A stretch of DNA of 64,000 bases. Source: Lysinibacillus sp. FSL M8-0337 (GTDB taxonomy: Bacteria > Bacillota > Bacilli > Bacillales_A > Planococcaceae). Location: positions 1,116,001-1,180,000 of the forward strand of contig NZ_CP151996.1 of NCBI RefSeq assembly GCF_038593855.1, in the 5' to 3' direction. Position 1 is the stretch's first letter. Each line of letters begins with the position of its first letter. Under the pieces are notes generated by a model, which was not told the origin of the DNA, ran no database searches, and worked only from the letters and a program-made list of their open reading frames with translations. Made by a program: the position numbers and the translations under genes. This document shows positions 47,858-56,957 of this stretch, piece by piece.

Positions 47858-48010
47858 GCATTAGGTGCCCACTTTGGGAGAATAGGGAATAAAGTGAAAA
47901 TCTTTAGCGGTCCCACCACTGTAAAACGGAGTTTTATAGAGAATACCACTAGCATAGCTGGGAAGGTTCTATAAGATGTTGAAATTGAGCCAGGAGACCT
48001 GCCTAATTGC
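47858..48010 (+). ncRNA. Cobalamin riboswitch
   Basis: The B12-box layout is clear: TTAGGTGCC (47861), AATAGGGAA (47881), GTGAAAATC, GCGGTCCCACCACTGTAA (47927-47944) and the closing GAGCCAGGAGACCTGCCTAA (47987-48006). GCATTAGG and CCTAATTGC close the P1 stem. A terminator hairpin follows at 48030, so adenosylcobalamin should switch off the downstream cobT by premature termination. Confidence 0.92.
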
Positions 48011-48029
48011 TTCGGATGATATAGATGAT

Positions 48030-48084
48030 GGAAAAGTCTGTAGTTTATTTGTTATGAAATAAACTACAGGTTTTTCCATTTTTT
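48030..48084 (+). terminator. Expression-platform terminator of the cobalamin riboswitch
   Basis: 48030-48050 and 48057-48077 form a continuous 21-bp stem (core CTGTAGTTTATTT / AAATAAACTACAG, with two G-T pairs nearer the base) around GTTATG, then ATTTTTTT. Confidence 0.88.
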
Positions 48085-48130
48085 TATTTCAATCTTTATG
48101 TAATAGGCTATTTAAAAAGGAGAAATGAAC

Positions 48131-49186
48131 ATGCAATTATTACAACAAACACTTCAACAAATTCAACATGCCAATAACGAAATGATGGAAAAAGCAAGAG
48201 AATATATAGATTCTCTTAGCAAGCCACCGAGTAGCTTAGGAAAACTTGAATCACTGGCTGTACAATTGGCTGGTATTACAGGAGAGCTCTATCCTAAAAT
48301 TGATAACAAAGCAATTATTGTCTGTGCAGGCGATCACGGTGTGTGTGATGAAGACGTAACATCCAATCCGCAAGATGTAACATTTCTTCAAACATTAAAT
48401 TTTCCAAAAGGGATAACAGGTGTTTGTGCTATTGCAAACATAACGAATGCCAAAATTGTGACAGTGGACGTAGGGGTAAAACAGGATATTCCGCTCGATG
48501 CGGGTGTTATAATGAAAAAAATAAAATACGGGACGGATAACATGGCAAAAGGTCCAGCCATGACAAGGGAAGAAGCCATTCAATCAATTGAAGTAGGAAT
48601 TGAAGTAGCTACGGCCGAAATAGCACAAGGAGTTAATGTACTTGGTACAGGTGAAATGGGGATTGGTAATACTACACCAAGCGCGGCTATCTTATCTGTA
48701 CTTCATGCGTGTCACCCACAAGAAGTGACAGGGTTCGGTGCAGGAGTTGGATCAGGAGGAATTGCGCATAAAGTTGAAGTCATTCAAAACGCCATTGCCT
48801 TAAACAAACCGAATCGTCATGATGCGATTGATGTACTTGCAAAAGTGGGTGGGTTAGAGATAGGTGCGATGGCTGGTGTAATTCTGGCGGCTGCTGCCAA
48901 TCGTAAGCCCGTTGTAATTGATGGCTTTATTTCGACAGTCGCTGCTCTTATCGCTTATGAATTAGAACCGAAAGTCCAAGATTATATTATTCCTTCCCAT
49001 GCCTCTGAAGAACCGGGGGCAAAAATTGCTGCTAAACTGCTAGGCGTGGAGCCAATGCTTCATATGAACATGCGATTGGGAGAAGGTTCTGGTGCAGCAT
49101 TAACCTTTCCAATTCTAGATGCAGCTTGCTCTATGGTGAGCAACATGGCGACATTAGCTGAGTCTGTCGGGCTGGTAGAGAAGTAA
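48131..49186 (+). CDS. cobT: Nicotinate-nucleotide--dimethylbenzimidazole phosphoribosyltransferase
   Basis: 351 residues. KPPSSLGKLESLAVQLAGI (about 29-47), VCAGDHGV, GTGEMGIGNTTPSAAIL, GAGVGSGGIAHKV and EPGAKIAAKLLG near the end are diagnostic. It activates the lower ligand base of cobalamin as alpha-ribazole phosphate. ATG 48131 (8 nt after AAGGAG 48117-48122) is preferred to ATG 48125, which is only 2 nt away. It is the only cobalamin gene in the window and lies under the riboswitch. Confidence 0.96.
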   Translation: MQLLQQTLQQIQHANNEMMEKAREYIDSLSKPPSSLGKLESLAVQLAGITGELYPKIDNKAIIVCAGDHGVCDEDVTSNPQDVTFLQTLNFPKGITGVCAIANITNAKIVTVDVGVKQDIPLDAGVIMKKIKYGTDNMAKGPAMTREEAIQSIEVGIEVATAEIAQGVNVLGTGEMGIGNTTPSAAILSVLHACHPQEVTGFGAGVGSGGIAHKVEVIQNAIALNKPNRHDAIDVLAKVGGLEIGAMAGVILAAAANRKPVVIDGFISTVAALIAYELEPKVQDYIIPSHASEEPGAKIAAKLLGVEPMLHMNMRLGEGSGAALTFPILDAACSMVSNMATLAESVGLVEK

Positions 49187-49260
49187 TCATTTGTTAAGTG
49201 CCGATAGGGAAAAATCTTAGCTAAACATTTAGAGCGTAATCGTCTATAGCAAAAAAGGAA

Positions 49261-49533
49261 GCTGGGATATTTAAGGAACAGAGGAAAGATGTTAGTAAAT
49301 TTTTGCTATTATGGGGACTTGTCCGTTATTGCGAAAAAATAGAAGTATTCACTAGTTGTTGGTAGCGAAGGCGGTGACTCCTGCTCTGAACGCACACACT
49401 GTAAGATGCGGGCATTCTGCGCGTTAGCGAGGGTTGCGGCTTACGTGTGTACCCGCAGAAAGCACCGCCGAAGCGGACAACAACGGCGCAGCAAAAAAGT
49501 GTTAGATTGATGGCACTCAATCTAACACTTTTT
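49261..49533 (+). repeat. Structured dispersed element, copy 2, with terminator
   Basis: About 270 bp, co-linear with 63705-64000 (shared TTTAAGGAACAGAGGAAAG, CACTAGTTGTTGGTAGCGAA and GGGTTGCGGCTTAC segments). It can fold with GTTGTTG...CAACAAC outermost, GGCGGTG with CACCGCC, and ACACAC-GTAAG with CTTAC-GTGTGT. It ends with a hairpin (49493-49510 with 49517-49533, tail TTTTT) that can terminate transcripts from both the cobT and TRIC-channel sides. Reading frames inside it have no ribosome binding sites. Confidence 0.75.
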
Positions 49534-49572
49534 CTCTTTTGTCCCAGCCGCTTTCTGTTTTTTTAAAGTCTC

Positions 49573-50178
49573 TTAAGCTCGATTCAATTTTCGCAAAGGT
49601 AAGCGCCATTTCTTCATATATGAAAGAACTCGTAAAATTGTAATTACCCCGAATAACACGTATAAAAAGATATCCCCTTCTAGTAATTCCAATCCAATAA
49701 GTAGACCAGCAAGTGCTGCCCAGACACCGTAGATTTCATCACGTAGCACGAGTGGCTTACGTCCTGCCAATAAATCACGCACTATCCCACCACCTGAACC
49801 AGTTAAGACTGCGGCTACAATAACCGCACTAATGGGCATATTGAGTTTCACTGCATATAATGCACCTTGTATAGCAAAAGCCGATAAGCCGATGGCATCT
49901 GTGAAATTGCCCCAACGATGCCAATGCTGTATAAGATGATGAGGAAAAATAAAAAATATCGTAATGGCAGCGATTGCAATTTGAAACATCATATCCTGGC
50001 CCCACAACGTTGTTACTGGTAAACCGATAAGTAAATTACGAATGGCACCGCCACCGAATGCAGTTACAATGCCAAGTATATATACACCGAATAAATCGTA
50101 TTCTTCTTCCATTGCAATTATTGCCCCGGAAATAGCGAAGGCAATTGTCCCAATGATGCTAAAAACTTCCCAAGCCAT
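49573..50178 (-). CDS. TRIC cation channel family protein
   Basis: 201 residues, six to seven membrane helices with the internal two-fold pseudo-repeat of UPF0126/TRIC proteins: FAISGAIIAMEEEYDLFGVYILGIVTAFGGGAIRNLLIG (about 12-50) and the matching SAFAIQGALYAVKLNMPISAVIVAAVLTGSGGGIVRDLLAGRKP (about 95-140), each with the conserved Gly-Gly-Gly-x-x-Arg-(D/N) turn. Monovalent cation conduction is known for bacterial TRIC homologues. ATG 50178 lies 7 nt after GGAGG; a GTG one codon earlier is less likely. Confidence 0.9.
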   Translation of the reverse strand: MAWEVFSIIGTIAFAISGAIIAMEEEYDLFGVYILGIVTAFGGGAIRNLLIGLPVTTLWGQDMMFQIAIAAITIFFIFPHHLIQHWHRWGNFTDAIGLSAFAIQGALYAVKLNMPISAVIVAAVLTGSGGGIVRDLLAGRKPLVLRDEIYGVWAALAGLLIGLELLEGDIFLYVLFGVITILRVLSYMKKWRLPLRKLNRA

Positions 50179-50325
50179 CACTTTCCCTCCTTAAACGAGA
50201 ATAATTTGTAGTAAGTCCGCCCCTTAGCTTAGCGTATTTAACAGCTAGACACAATAGCAATTTTTGCAGGGTTGCAAACAAATTGATAAGATAGGAAAGA
50301 ACAATTTGAAACGGAGACGAAAACA

Positions 50326-51576
50326 ATGACTTTTACAACCCATTTAACAGCAGAAACGTTAGCATTAGCGGAAAAAATTGAGGAAAGAGTCCGCCCATAT
50401 CATACGAAAGTAGAAAATATGGCATTCTTCAACCAACAAAAAGTACTTTCAGCATTTAGAACGCATCAAGTGAGCGATTTTCATTTACATCCATCCAATG
50501 GCTATGGCTATGATGATGAAGGCCGTGACAATCTTGAACGTGTGTATGCGGAAGTTTTTGGAGCAGAGGCGGCAATTGTTCGCCCTCAAATCATATCTGG
50601 AACACATGCAATTACGCTTAGTCTATTCGGCGTGTTACGACCAGGTGATGAATTGCTTTATATATCAGGCCAACCATATGACACATTACAGTCGATTGTC
50701 GATGGAGGAGACAAAGATACGGGCTCGCTAAAGGACTATAAAATTGGTTATCGACATGTAGATTTAATCGATAACGAAATGGTTGACTGGTCGGCAGTCG
50801 CTGCAGCCATTACACCGAACACAAAAATGATAGCCATTCAACGTTCAAAAGGCTATGCATCACGTCCATCCTTTACGATTTCGCAAATTGCAGAAATGTG
50901 TGCCAAGATACGAGAATTAGCACCTAATGCTATTATATTTGTAGATAACTGCTATGGAGAATTTGTGGAAGCACAAGAACCTACAGAAGTAGGTGCTGAT
51001 TTAATGGCTGGTTCGCTTATTAAAAATCCAGGTGGCGGTTTAGCTAAAATAGGTGGCTATATTGCAGGACGAGCTGATTTAGTAGAAAAATGTGCTTATC
51101 GTATGACATCACCAGGAATTGGTGCGGAAGCGGGCGCAACATTAAATACGCTGGGTGACTTTTACCAAGGCTTTTTCCTAGCACCACATGTAGTTAGCCA
51201 AGCATTAAAAGGTGCGATTTTCACAGCGGCTATGTTAGAGGAAGTAGGCATGACGACATTCCCAAGTTACCATGCTGAACGTACAGATTTAATTCAATCG
51301 GTATCGTTTAACACAGCCGAGCAAATGGTTGCTTTCTGTCGTGAAATTCAAGCGAACTCTCCAATTAATGCGCATTATGCACCAGAGCCTGCTTATATGC
51401 CAGGCTACGAGGATGATGTTATTATGGCGGCAGGGACATTTATTCAAGGTTCGAGTATTGAACTGACAGCAGACGGTCCAATTCGTCCACCGTTTACAGC
51501 ATTTATTCAAGGTGGATTGACATATGAGCACGTGAAATTTGCTATTTGTAGCGCAGTTCAAGGCTTGCAAAAATAG
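50326..51576 (+). CDS. ynbB: PLP-dependent cystathionine-gamma-lyase-like / aluminium resistance protein
   Basis: 416 residues, fold-type I PLP enzyme of the aluminium-resistance (YnbB) family. Motifs: VRPQIISGTHAITLSLFGVLRPGDELLYISG (about 84-114), IFVDNCYGEFVE (PLP-ring Asp) and the Schiff-base Lys region GSLIKNPGGGLAKIGGYIAG (about 228-247). Sits immediately before glnR-glnA as in Bacillus. The true substrate is not established; resistance to aluminium is a historic label. Confidence 0.9.
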   Translation: MTFTTHLTAETLALAEKIEERVRPYHTKVENMAFFNQQKVLSAFRTHQVSDFHLHPSNGYGYDDEGRDNLERVYAEVFGAEAAIVRPQIISGTHAITLSLFGVLRPGDELLYISGQPYDTLQSIVDGGDKDTGSLKDYKIGYRHVDLIDNEMVDWSAVAAAITPNTKMIAIQRSKGYASRPSFTISQIAEMCAKIRELAPNAIIFVDNCYGEFVEAQEPTEVGADLMAGSLIKNPGGGLAKIGGYIAGRADLVEKCAYRMTSPGIGAEAGATLNTLGDFYQGFFLAPHVVSQALKGAIFTAAMLEEVGMTTFPSYHAERTDLIQSVSFNTAEQMVAFCREIQANSPINAHYAPEPAYMPGYEDDVIMAAGTFIQGSSIELTADGPIRPPFTAFIQGGLTYEHVKFAICSAVQGLQK

Positions 51577-51590
51577 ACTTTATTAGTAAG

Positions 51591-51622
51591 GCCCCATTAC
51601 AGATTCGTGATGGGGCTTGTCT
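51591..51622 (+). terminator. ynbB terminator
   Basis: GCCCCATTAC (51591-51600) pairs with GTGATGGGGC (51607-51616), one G-T pair; the tail TTGTCTTG is only partly T. Confidence 0.65.
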
Positions 51623-51722
51623 TGTATATAAATAGATAAACTGTAAATGTGTATGTTTCGTTCAGATATTTTGACTAGTTTTTAACAATTTTGCATCAAT
51701 TCTAAAAAAAATTAAAAAACCA

Positions 51723-51774
51723 TGTTAGGAAACCTAACATCTTTGTTGACAGTGAATTTTTTTCGTTATATGAT
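51723..51774 (+). promoter_or_regulatory. glnRA promoter with GlnR/TnrA operator
   Basis: TGTTAGGAAACCTAACA (51723-51739) is an exact match to TGTNA-N7-TNACA and is a perfect palindrome. Seven bases later come TTGACA (51746-51751), 17 bp, TATGAT (51769-51774). Autorepression of glnRA by GlnR under nitrogen excess is expected. Confidence 0.9.
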
Positions 51775-51798
51775 AAGCGGGTATTGGGGGGGACTTAA

Positions 51799-52173
51799 AT
51801 GAGTCGTGAAATTAGACGAACTATGCCGTTATTATCCATGAGTATCGTGATGCAATTGACCGAGCTTTCGGCACGCCAAATTCGTTATTATGAAGAACAC
51901 CATTTAATTGAGCCACACCGAACAGAAGGCAATCGTCGTATGTTTTCATTAAATGACGTCGATATACTTCTTGAAATAAAAGATTACTTGGAGCAGGGCA
52001 TGAATATGGCGAAGATTAAAAAAATATTTGCCAAAAAATCAGATCCTGTTGCCGCTGAAGAACCAGATTTAACCGACACAGAATTACGTCGGATTATGCG
52101 CGAAGAAATGCGTCAAGCGCAGCGCATGCAAAAATCATCCATCCGACGTGGGGATTTATCCCGATTCTATTAA
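51799..52173 (+). CDS. glnR: MerR-family nitrogen regulator GlnR
   Basis: 124 residues. MerR-type winged helix (IVMQLTELSARQIRYYEEHHLIEPHRTEGNRRMFSLNDVDILLEI, about 17-61) and a C-terminal segment (ELRRIMREEMRQAQ ... DLSRFY) of the kind that senses feedback-inhibited glutamine synthetase. Represses glnRA and other nitrogen genes when glutamine is plentiful. Its operator is directly upstream. GGGGGGGAC precedes the ATG. Confidence 0.95.
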   Translation: MSREIRRTMPLLSMSIVMQLTELSARQIRYYEEHHLIEPHRTEGNRRMFSLNDVDILLEIKDYLEQGMNMAKIKKIFAKKSDPVAAEEPDLTDTELRRIMREEMRQAQRMQKSSIRRGDLSRFY

Positions 52174-52272
52174 AATAAATACGAAATGGTTCAAATTACA
52201 ATCAGTTTATTATTTTTTTAGTAGGGTAGGGTAATGATATAAGCAAGACAATTTATAGGAGTGTGGAAAACT

Positions 52273-53607
52273 GTGGGTAAATACACAAAAGACGACATCA
52301 AGCGTTTAATCGAGGAGAAAAATGTAAGTTTCATTCGTTTACAATTTACGGATATTCTAGGTACTATTAAAAACGTTGAAATTCCTGTTAGTCAACTAGA
52401 CAAAGCACTAGAAAACAAAATGATGTTCGATGGCTCATCCATTGAAGGCTTCGTGCGTATTGAAGAATCGGATATGTATTTATATCCTGATTTAGATTCT
52501 TTCGTAGTGTTCCCTTGGACTTCAGAAAAAGGGAAAGTAGCACGTTTCATCTGTGACGTATACACTGCAAAAGGCGAACCATTCGCTGGTGACCCACGTA
52601 ACAACTTAAAACGTATCCTTAAAAAAATGGAAGATATGGGCTTCACAAGCTTCAACTTAGGACCTGAGCCAGAATTCTTCTTATTTAAATTAGATGCAAA
52701 AGGTGAACCTACATTAGAAGTAAATGACCACGGTGGTTATTTTGACTTAGCGCCTACAGATTTAGGTGAAAACTGTCGTCGTGATATCGTGTTAGAGCTT
52801 GAAGAAATGGGCTTTGAAATCGAAGCTTCACACCATGAAGTAGCACCAGGTCAACATGAAATCGACTTTAAATATGCAGATGCTATTACAGCTTGTGACA
52901 ACATCCAAACATTCAAACTAGTTGTTAAAACAATTGCACGTAAACACGGCCTACATGCTACATTTATGCCAAAACCATTGTTTGGTGAAGCAGGCTCTGG
53001 TATGCACTTCAACGTATCTTTATTTAAAGGTAAAGAAAATGCATTTTACGATGAATCTACAGAGCTAGGTCTTTCTGAAACAGCAATGCAATTTATGGCA
53101 GGTGTTCTTGCACACGTACAAGGATTCACAGCTGTAACAAACCCAACAGTAAACTCTTATAAGCGTTTAGTTCCAGGTTATGAAGCGCCATGTTATGTTG
53201 CATGGTCTGCACAAAACCGTTCACCACTTATTCGTATTCCATCTGCACGTGGACTTTCAACTCGTGTAGAAGTACGTTCAGTGGATCCTTCAGCAAACCC
53301 ATATTTAGCGATGGCTGTTATTTTAGAAGCGGGTCTAGAAGGTATCCGTCAACAATTAACGCCACCAGCAGCGATTAACCGCAATATCTATGTAATGACA
53401 GAAGAAGAGCGCAAAGCAAATGGTATTGCAAATTTACCACCAGCACTTGACGATGCGTTAACATTACTTGCACAAGATAAAGTGGCTCAATCAGCTTTAG
53501 GTGAACACATTTACGCAAACTTCAAAGAAGCAAAAGAAATCGAGTTCGATATGTACCGTACAACCGTACACCAATGGGAACGCGACCAATATTTAAAAAT
53601 GTATTAA
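52273..53607 (+). CDS. glnA: Glutamine synthetase type I-alpha
   Basis: 444 residues, the normal length of Bacillus Gln[28 protein letters not shown] region (here [11 protein letters not shown], about 57-67), [45 protein letters not shown] (about 170-203), the [17 protein letters not shown] loop and NRSPLIRIP are present. Makes glutamine from glutamate, ammonia and ATP; also the co-repressor partner of GlnR. GTG at 52273 gives MGKYTKDDI and lies 9 nt after AGGAGTG (52257-52263); the GTG at 52261 overlaps that site. Confidence 0.97.
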   Translation: MGKYTKDDIKRLIEEKNVSFIRLQFTDILGTIKNVEIPVSQLDKALENKMMFDGSSIEGFVRIEESDMYLYPDLDSFVVFPWTSEKGKVARFICDVYTAKGEPFAGDPRNNLKRILKKMEDMGFTSFNLGPEPEFFLFKLDAKGEPTLEVNDHGGYFDLAPTDLGENCRRDIVLELEEMGFEIEASHHEVAPGQHEIDFKYADAITACDNIQTFKLVVKTIARKHGLHATFMPKPLFGEAGSGMHFNVSLFKGKENAFYDESTELGLSETAMQFMAGVLAHVQGFTAVTNPTVNSYKRLVPGYEAPCYVAWSAQNRSPLIRIPSARGLSTRVEVRSVDPSANPYLAMAVILEAGLEGIRQQLTPPAAINRNIYVMTEEERKANGIANLPPALDDALTLLAQDKVAQSALGEHIYANFKEAKEIEFDMYRTTVHQWERDQYLKMY

Positions 53608-53610
53608 TCA

Positions 53611-53649
53611 AAAAAACGTTGGAGCTCATGGGCTCCAACGTTTTTTTTT
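53611..53649 (+). terminator. glnA terminator
   Basis: AACGTTGGAGC (53615-53625) pairs perfectly with GCTCCAACGTT (53632-53642), with A-run before and T-run after. Confidence 0.92.
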
Positions 53650-53796
53650 GCCCACAAATCCTTTTGTCAAACCCACAGCTATTTTGACACTCCTAAAATA
53701 TAGTTTTTAATTATTTTAAAAAAACATTTTTGTTAATTATTGAATAATAACCAAATATTTTTTAAAATTTTTTTATGGATGAAAGGAGCATTGACT

Positions 53797-54396
53797 GTGC
53801 AAATAACAAAATTTTTTCATAAGCTACCGAAAGAAAGTAAGAATTCAATTTACTTATATAACTTTAAAAGAGTATTAAATAAAGATGTGAAAATTATACA
53901 AAATTCTAGAAGACGTTCCATTGTTTTTGAGGATAAAGAAAATGAAATGATATTAAAGAAGTTATTACCTGAAGGAAAAGGTGATAATGATATTTGTGCT
54001 CTGTTGGAGTTACATGATAGTCCATATTTTCCTAAAATGTTCGCTTATAAAAAAAGAGATTACTTATTTATAGAAAAAGCAAAAGGTAAAACACTTCTGG
54101 AGATGCTAAAAGAAGGTATAAGTTTGGAAGAATTAAGAAAAATTCTTAATCAATTGATTAAAGCCAAAAAAGAAATGATGAGTGTTAATCGATATGATTT
54201 TGATTTTAAACTAGAACATATCTATTGGGATAAACAAAAAGAAATAATCAAGTGGATCGATTTGGGTGTTTGTGTAAAAATGCCAATGGAGTATTCTGAA
54301 GAAGAAAAAAATAGAAGAATTGAACAATGTATCATAAAAGTAAAATTAAAATTTTTATTTTATGGCTATGATTTATTTAACGAGATGAATAGGTAG
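53797..54396 (+). CDS. Orphan protein-kinase-like protein
   Basis: 199 residues, no named family recognised. The layout resembles a minimal kinase fold: RRRSIVFEDKENEMILKKLL (candidate ATP-Lys strand), hinge-like YLFIEKAKGKTLLEML, a catalytic-loop-like DFKLEHIYWD (compare DLKPENI) and WIDLGV in place of DFG. The Asn-to-His change is shared with some atypical small-molecule kinases. AAAGGAG (53782-53788) is 8 nt before GTG 53797, which I take as start. Marked A+T and Lys richness compared with neighbours, and its isolation between terminators, suggest acquisition by transfer. Confidence 0.6.
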   Translation: MQITKFFHKLPKESKNSIYLYNFKRVLNKDVKIIQNSRRRSIVFEDKENEMILKKLLPEGKGDNDICALLELHDSPYFPKMFAYKKRDYLFIEKAKGKTLLEMLKEGISLEELRKILNQLIKAKKEMMSVNRYDFDFKLEHIYWDKQKEIIKWIDLGVCVKMPMEYSEEEKNRRIEQCIIKVKLKFLFYGYDLFNEMNR

Positions 54397-54420
54397 TGCC
54401 CATGGGGAGCTATACGCTAT

Positions 54421-54456
54421 AAAAAGCATTGGAGTTATTAACTGCAATGCTTTTTT
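54421..54456 (+). terminator. Terminator after the kinase-like gene
   Basis: AAAAAGCATTG (54421-54431) pairs with CAATGCTTTTTT (54445-54456). Confidence 0.85.
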
Positions 54457-54697
54457 GTTGCGCAATGGATTGTAAGCTGCTGTTATTCACTTTTTGAAAT
54501 GTTAAAAACATGCAATTCCTACTTCACAGTTTGGACAAATAGTAAAAAATTAATGATAGCTAGCTATATGTATTCATTGCAAAGTAAACGGTATTTTTGT
54601 AGAATTACACTCACGGTTTAATTAAACTACTTAAATTAAACTATTTTGTTTAGATTATAAATAGACTAGGTGTTCGTAGAAAGGAAGTACTAATTTA

Positions 54698-55846
54698 ATG
54701 AAGTTTAAAGAATTTTTAAAAACGAAAGGTGCCAAGGGCTCTATTTTTATGGGGATCTTTTATGCTGTATGTATGTTAGGTATCTTCCTACCAGGTTACA
54801 CAGCGATACCTGGCAATATTGATGCATTACCGATTGCGATAATTAATGATGATAAAGGGGAATATGGTGCTCAAATAGCTGATAGCTTAACAGAACAGCT
54901 TCCATTTAAGGATATTCAAACAGATATTACTAATAAAGAGGCATTAAAAGATTTAGAGAAAAACGACTTAGCATTAGTCGTTCATATTCCAGAGACATTT
55001 TCTGCTGATTTACAAAAAGGAGATGTTTCATCAAGCATTGATTTCTCCATTAACGAAGCAAGTGCAACCGCTGTATCATCCTCTATGCAACAAATTGTTA
55101 TGCAACTAAATGAGCAACTAAGTGCACAGTTTTCACAACAAACAGCGCAAGGGATTTTAATGAACTTACATTTACCACAAGAGCAAGCAGCCAAATTAGC
55201 AGAGCAAATTGAAAATAGCTATGTAGGAAATATCGAGACAATGAATGATGTGCCAGACGGTATGCATAACAATATGCTGCCAATGTTCTTAACGATGGCG
55301 CTTTATGTAGGTGCTATGATTGGCGCCATGCAATTAGTAGGAGCGTTTAAAGCAAATCGTGGGAAAGCAACGAAAACACGTTTATTCGTTTATATGCAAT
55401 TAACAGCAATACTAATTGGTATTTTGGCTGGGCTCGTATCAACGGGTATGTCATTTGCTATCAATGATTTATCGGGAACGGATGTGTTCTTCCAAATATT
55501 GGGCCAACAAATTTTAATTTATTGGGCATGCTTTAACTTCAATGCGGTTGTTGTATTATTAATTGGGGAAGCAGGAATGATTTTAAACATTCCAATTTTA
55601 TTAATTCAGACAATCGCTAACGGTGCAACAATATCTCGTGAAATGATGTATTTACCGTATGAGTGGATTAGCCATATTTCACCAATGTATTATTCTGTTC
55701 AAGCATACTTTAGCAATATTTTTGGTAGTATTAGTGCCACACCTTTTATTTTAGGATTAACAACAGTTGGATTTGTAGCGATGGTTATAAATGTGCTGAT
55801 CGTTTGGATGCTTCATAAACCACTACCAATAACTGTAGAAAAATAG
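54698..55846 (+). CDS. YhgE/Pip-type (ABC-2 superfamily) membrane protein
   Basis: 382 residues. One N-terminal helix (about 15-35; GIFYAVCMLGIFLPGYTAI), then a large extracellular domain with PIAIINDDKGEYG and IADSLTEQL (about 36-195), then five to six helices (about 196-375). This is the YhgE/Pip/DUF3533 arrangement, also related to drug-exporting ABC-2 permeases, but no ATPase gene is adjacent. Downstream PadR regulator (88 bp) suggests regulated export or stress response. Substrate unknown. Confidence 0.78.
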   Translation: MKFKEFLKTKGAKGSIFMGIFYAVCMLGIFLPGYTAIPGNIDALPIAIINDDKGEYGAQIADSLTEQLPFKDIQTDITNKEALKDLEKNDLALVVHIPETFSADLQKGDVSSSIDFSINEASATAVSSSMQQIVMQLNEQLSAQFSQQTAQGILMNLHLPQEQAAKLAEQIENSYVGNIETMNDVPDGMHNNMLPMFLTMALYVGAMIGAMQLVGAFKANRGKATKTRLFVYMQLTAILIGILAGLVSTGMSFAINDLSGTDVFFQILGQQILIYWACFNFNAVVVLLIGEAGMILNIPILLIQTIANGATISREMMYLPYEWISHISPMYYSVQAYFSNIFGSISATPFILGLTTVGFVAMVINVLIVWMLHKPLPITVEK

Positions 55847-55934
55847 AGCAAAGAAATAAGTGCTTAAAATTCTGATGAAGTAAATCATTAGTTTTGATAA
55901 AATGGAACTAATATTTGCCTAAGGAGCTGAAATA

Positions 55935-56474
55935 ATGGCAATTCAAATTTTCATTCTTAGCAAGCTTATGGAAGAAGATAATTATCCTTATAATTTAAAA
56001 AAACAAATCTCTGAATTACAGTCTCTTGACTCAATTAATGGTTTAACGGAAAGTAAGTTATACTATCATTTTGAATCGTTAGCGAAGCAAGGACTAATCG
56101 AGACGAAAGAAGTTATAAAAGAAGACAATCGACCAGATAAGCACGTTTTTGCTATAACGGAAAAAGGACGCGAAGCCTTGCCAAAAAAGATTTATAAATC
56201 GCTTGAAAATGCAAACACAATTGGTGATATGGTTATTGGTTTAGCCAATATGAAACATGTTGACCGCGATCGGGTTATTCATATTTTAGAAAAAAAGTTA
56301 AACGCGATGCATTCAAAATGGGATAATCTCTTTAATTCAGATAGACAACAGTTTATGAAACCAGGAGTAGAAGTGCTGGCTGAATTTGTTAGCGATTATG
56401 CGAATTTTAGAATACAGGGCTCCATACAATACCTAGAAAGATTAATTGAGCATGTCCGAAAAGGAGAAATATAA
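55935..56474 (+). CDS. PadR-family transcriptional regulator
   Basis: 179 residues. N-terminal winged helix (IFILSKLMEEDNYPYNLKKQISE ... LTESKLYYHFESLAKQGLIE, about 4-58; KHVFAITEKG wing) and a C-terminal helical Vir-type dimerisation domain. PadR proteins commonly repress a neighbouring membrane exporter, here the YhgE-type gene upstream. AAGGAGCTG precedes the ATG. Terminator at 56478. Confidence 0.9.
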   Translation: MAIQIFILSKLMEEDNYPYNLKKQISELQSLDSINGLTESKLYYHFESLAKQGLIETKEVIKEDNRPDKHVFAITEKGREALPKKIYKSLENANTIGDMVIGLANMKHVDRDRVIHILEKKLNAMHSKWDNLFNSDRQQFMKPGVEVLAEFVSDYANFRIQGSIQYLERLIEHVRKGEI

Positions 56475-56477
56475 AAG

Positions 56478-56517
56478 AAAAAGACTATTTGCAATGATTG
56501 TAAATAGTCTTTTTTTG
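56478..56517 (+). terminator. Terminator after the padR-type gene
   Basis: GACTATTTGCAA (56483-56494) pairs with TTGTAAATAGTC, one mismatch, flanked by A-run and TTTTTTT. Confidence 0.85.
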
Positions 56518-56957
56518 CGCTTATTTATTCAATTGGATTTTTCCCGCAAATCAGTAAGGGATTATTATATAATTGAATGATAAGTGCTAACGAAAGGGGA
56601 AAATGCAGCTCTTATTGTATCTTACGTCTGTGCAATTCACATAGGAAGCTTAATAAGATTTTTTTAGCAATTACTTAAGATGTTATCAGCAAATACTTAT
56701 TAAAAAATACGAAAATATACTGACAATAAAATTTATAACTAAGGTTATAGTAATTTTTTATGTCCAAATTATGATAATAGTTTTGTTTTTTAAGAATTAT
56801 ATAGGCCTTTGACAATATTGCTTTTACAATAACTTTAAATATATACAAATAAATTGTAAAATAAAATGATATATGTGTTTTAATAGATTAAGAAATATGC
56901 GTCTTTTAACTTAAGTAATAGCTAGTCAAAATACATAAATAGGAGTAAAAGAAGACC
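56518..56957 (+). other. AT-rich 440-bp gap before the diguanylate cyclase
   Basis: No gene, no convincing riboswitch and no repeat seen. TTGACA occurs at 56809-56814 but without a well-spaced -10. TAGGAGT at 56940-56946 serves the next gene. The length suggests regulatory content I cannot resolve. Confidence 0.5.

Noticed and set aside
49326..49520. Minus-strand frame resembling another at 63762-63950 (shared RYQQLVN and MPASY strings)
   Set aside because: Similarity follows from the DNA repeat. Neither frame has a start context, and both run through hairpins; I treat them as the structured element.
56518..56957. Possible c-di-GMP riboswitch upstream of the diguanylate cyclase
   Set aside because: The conserved GEMM core and its stems are not visible.
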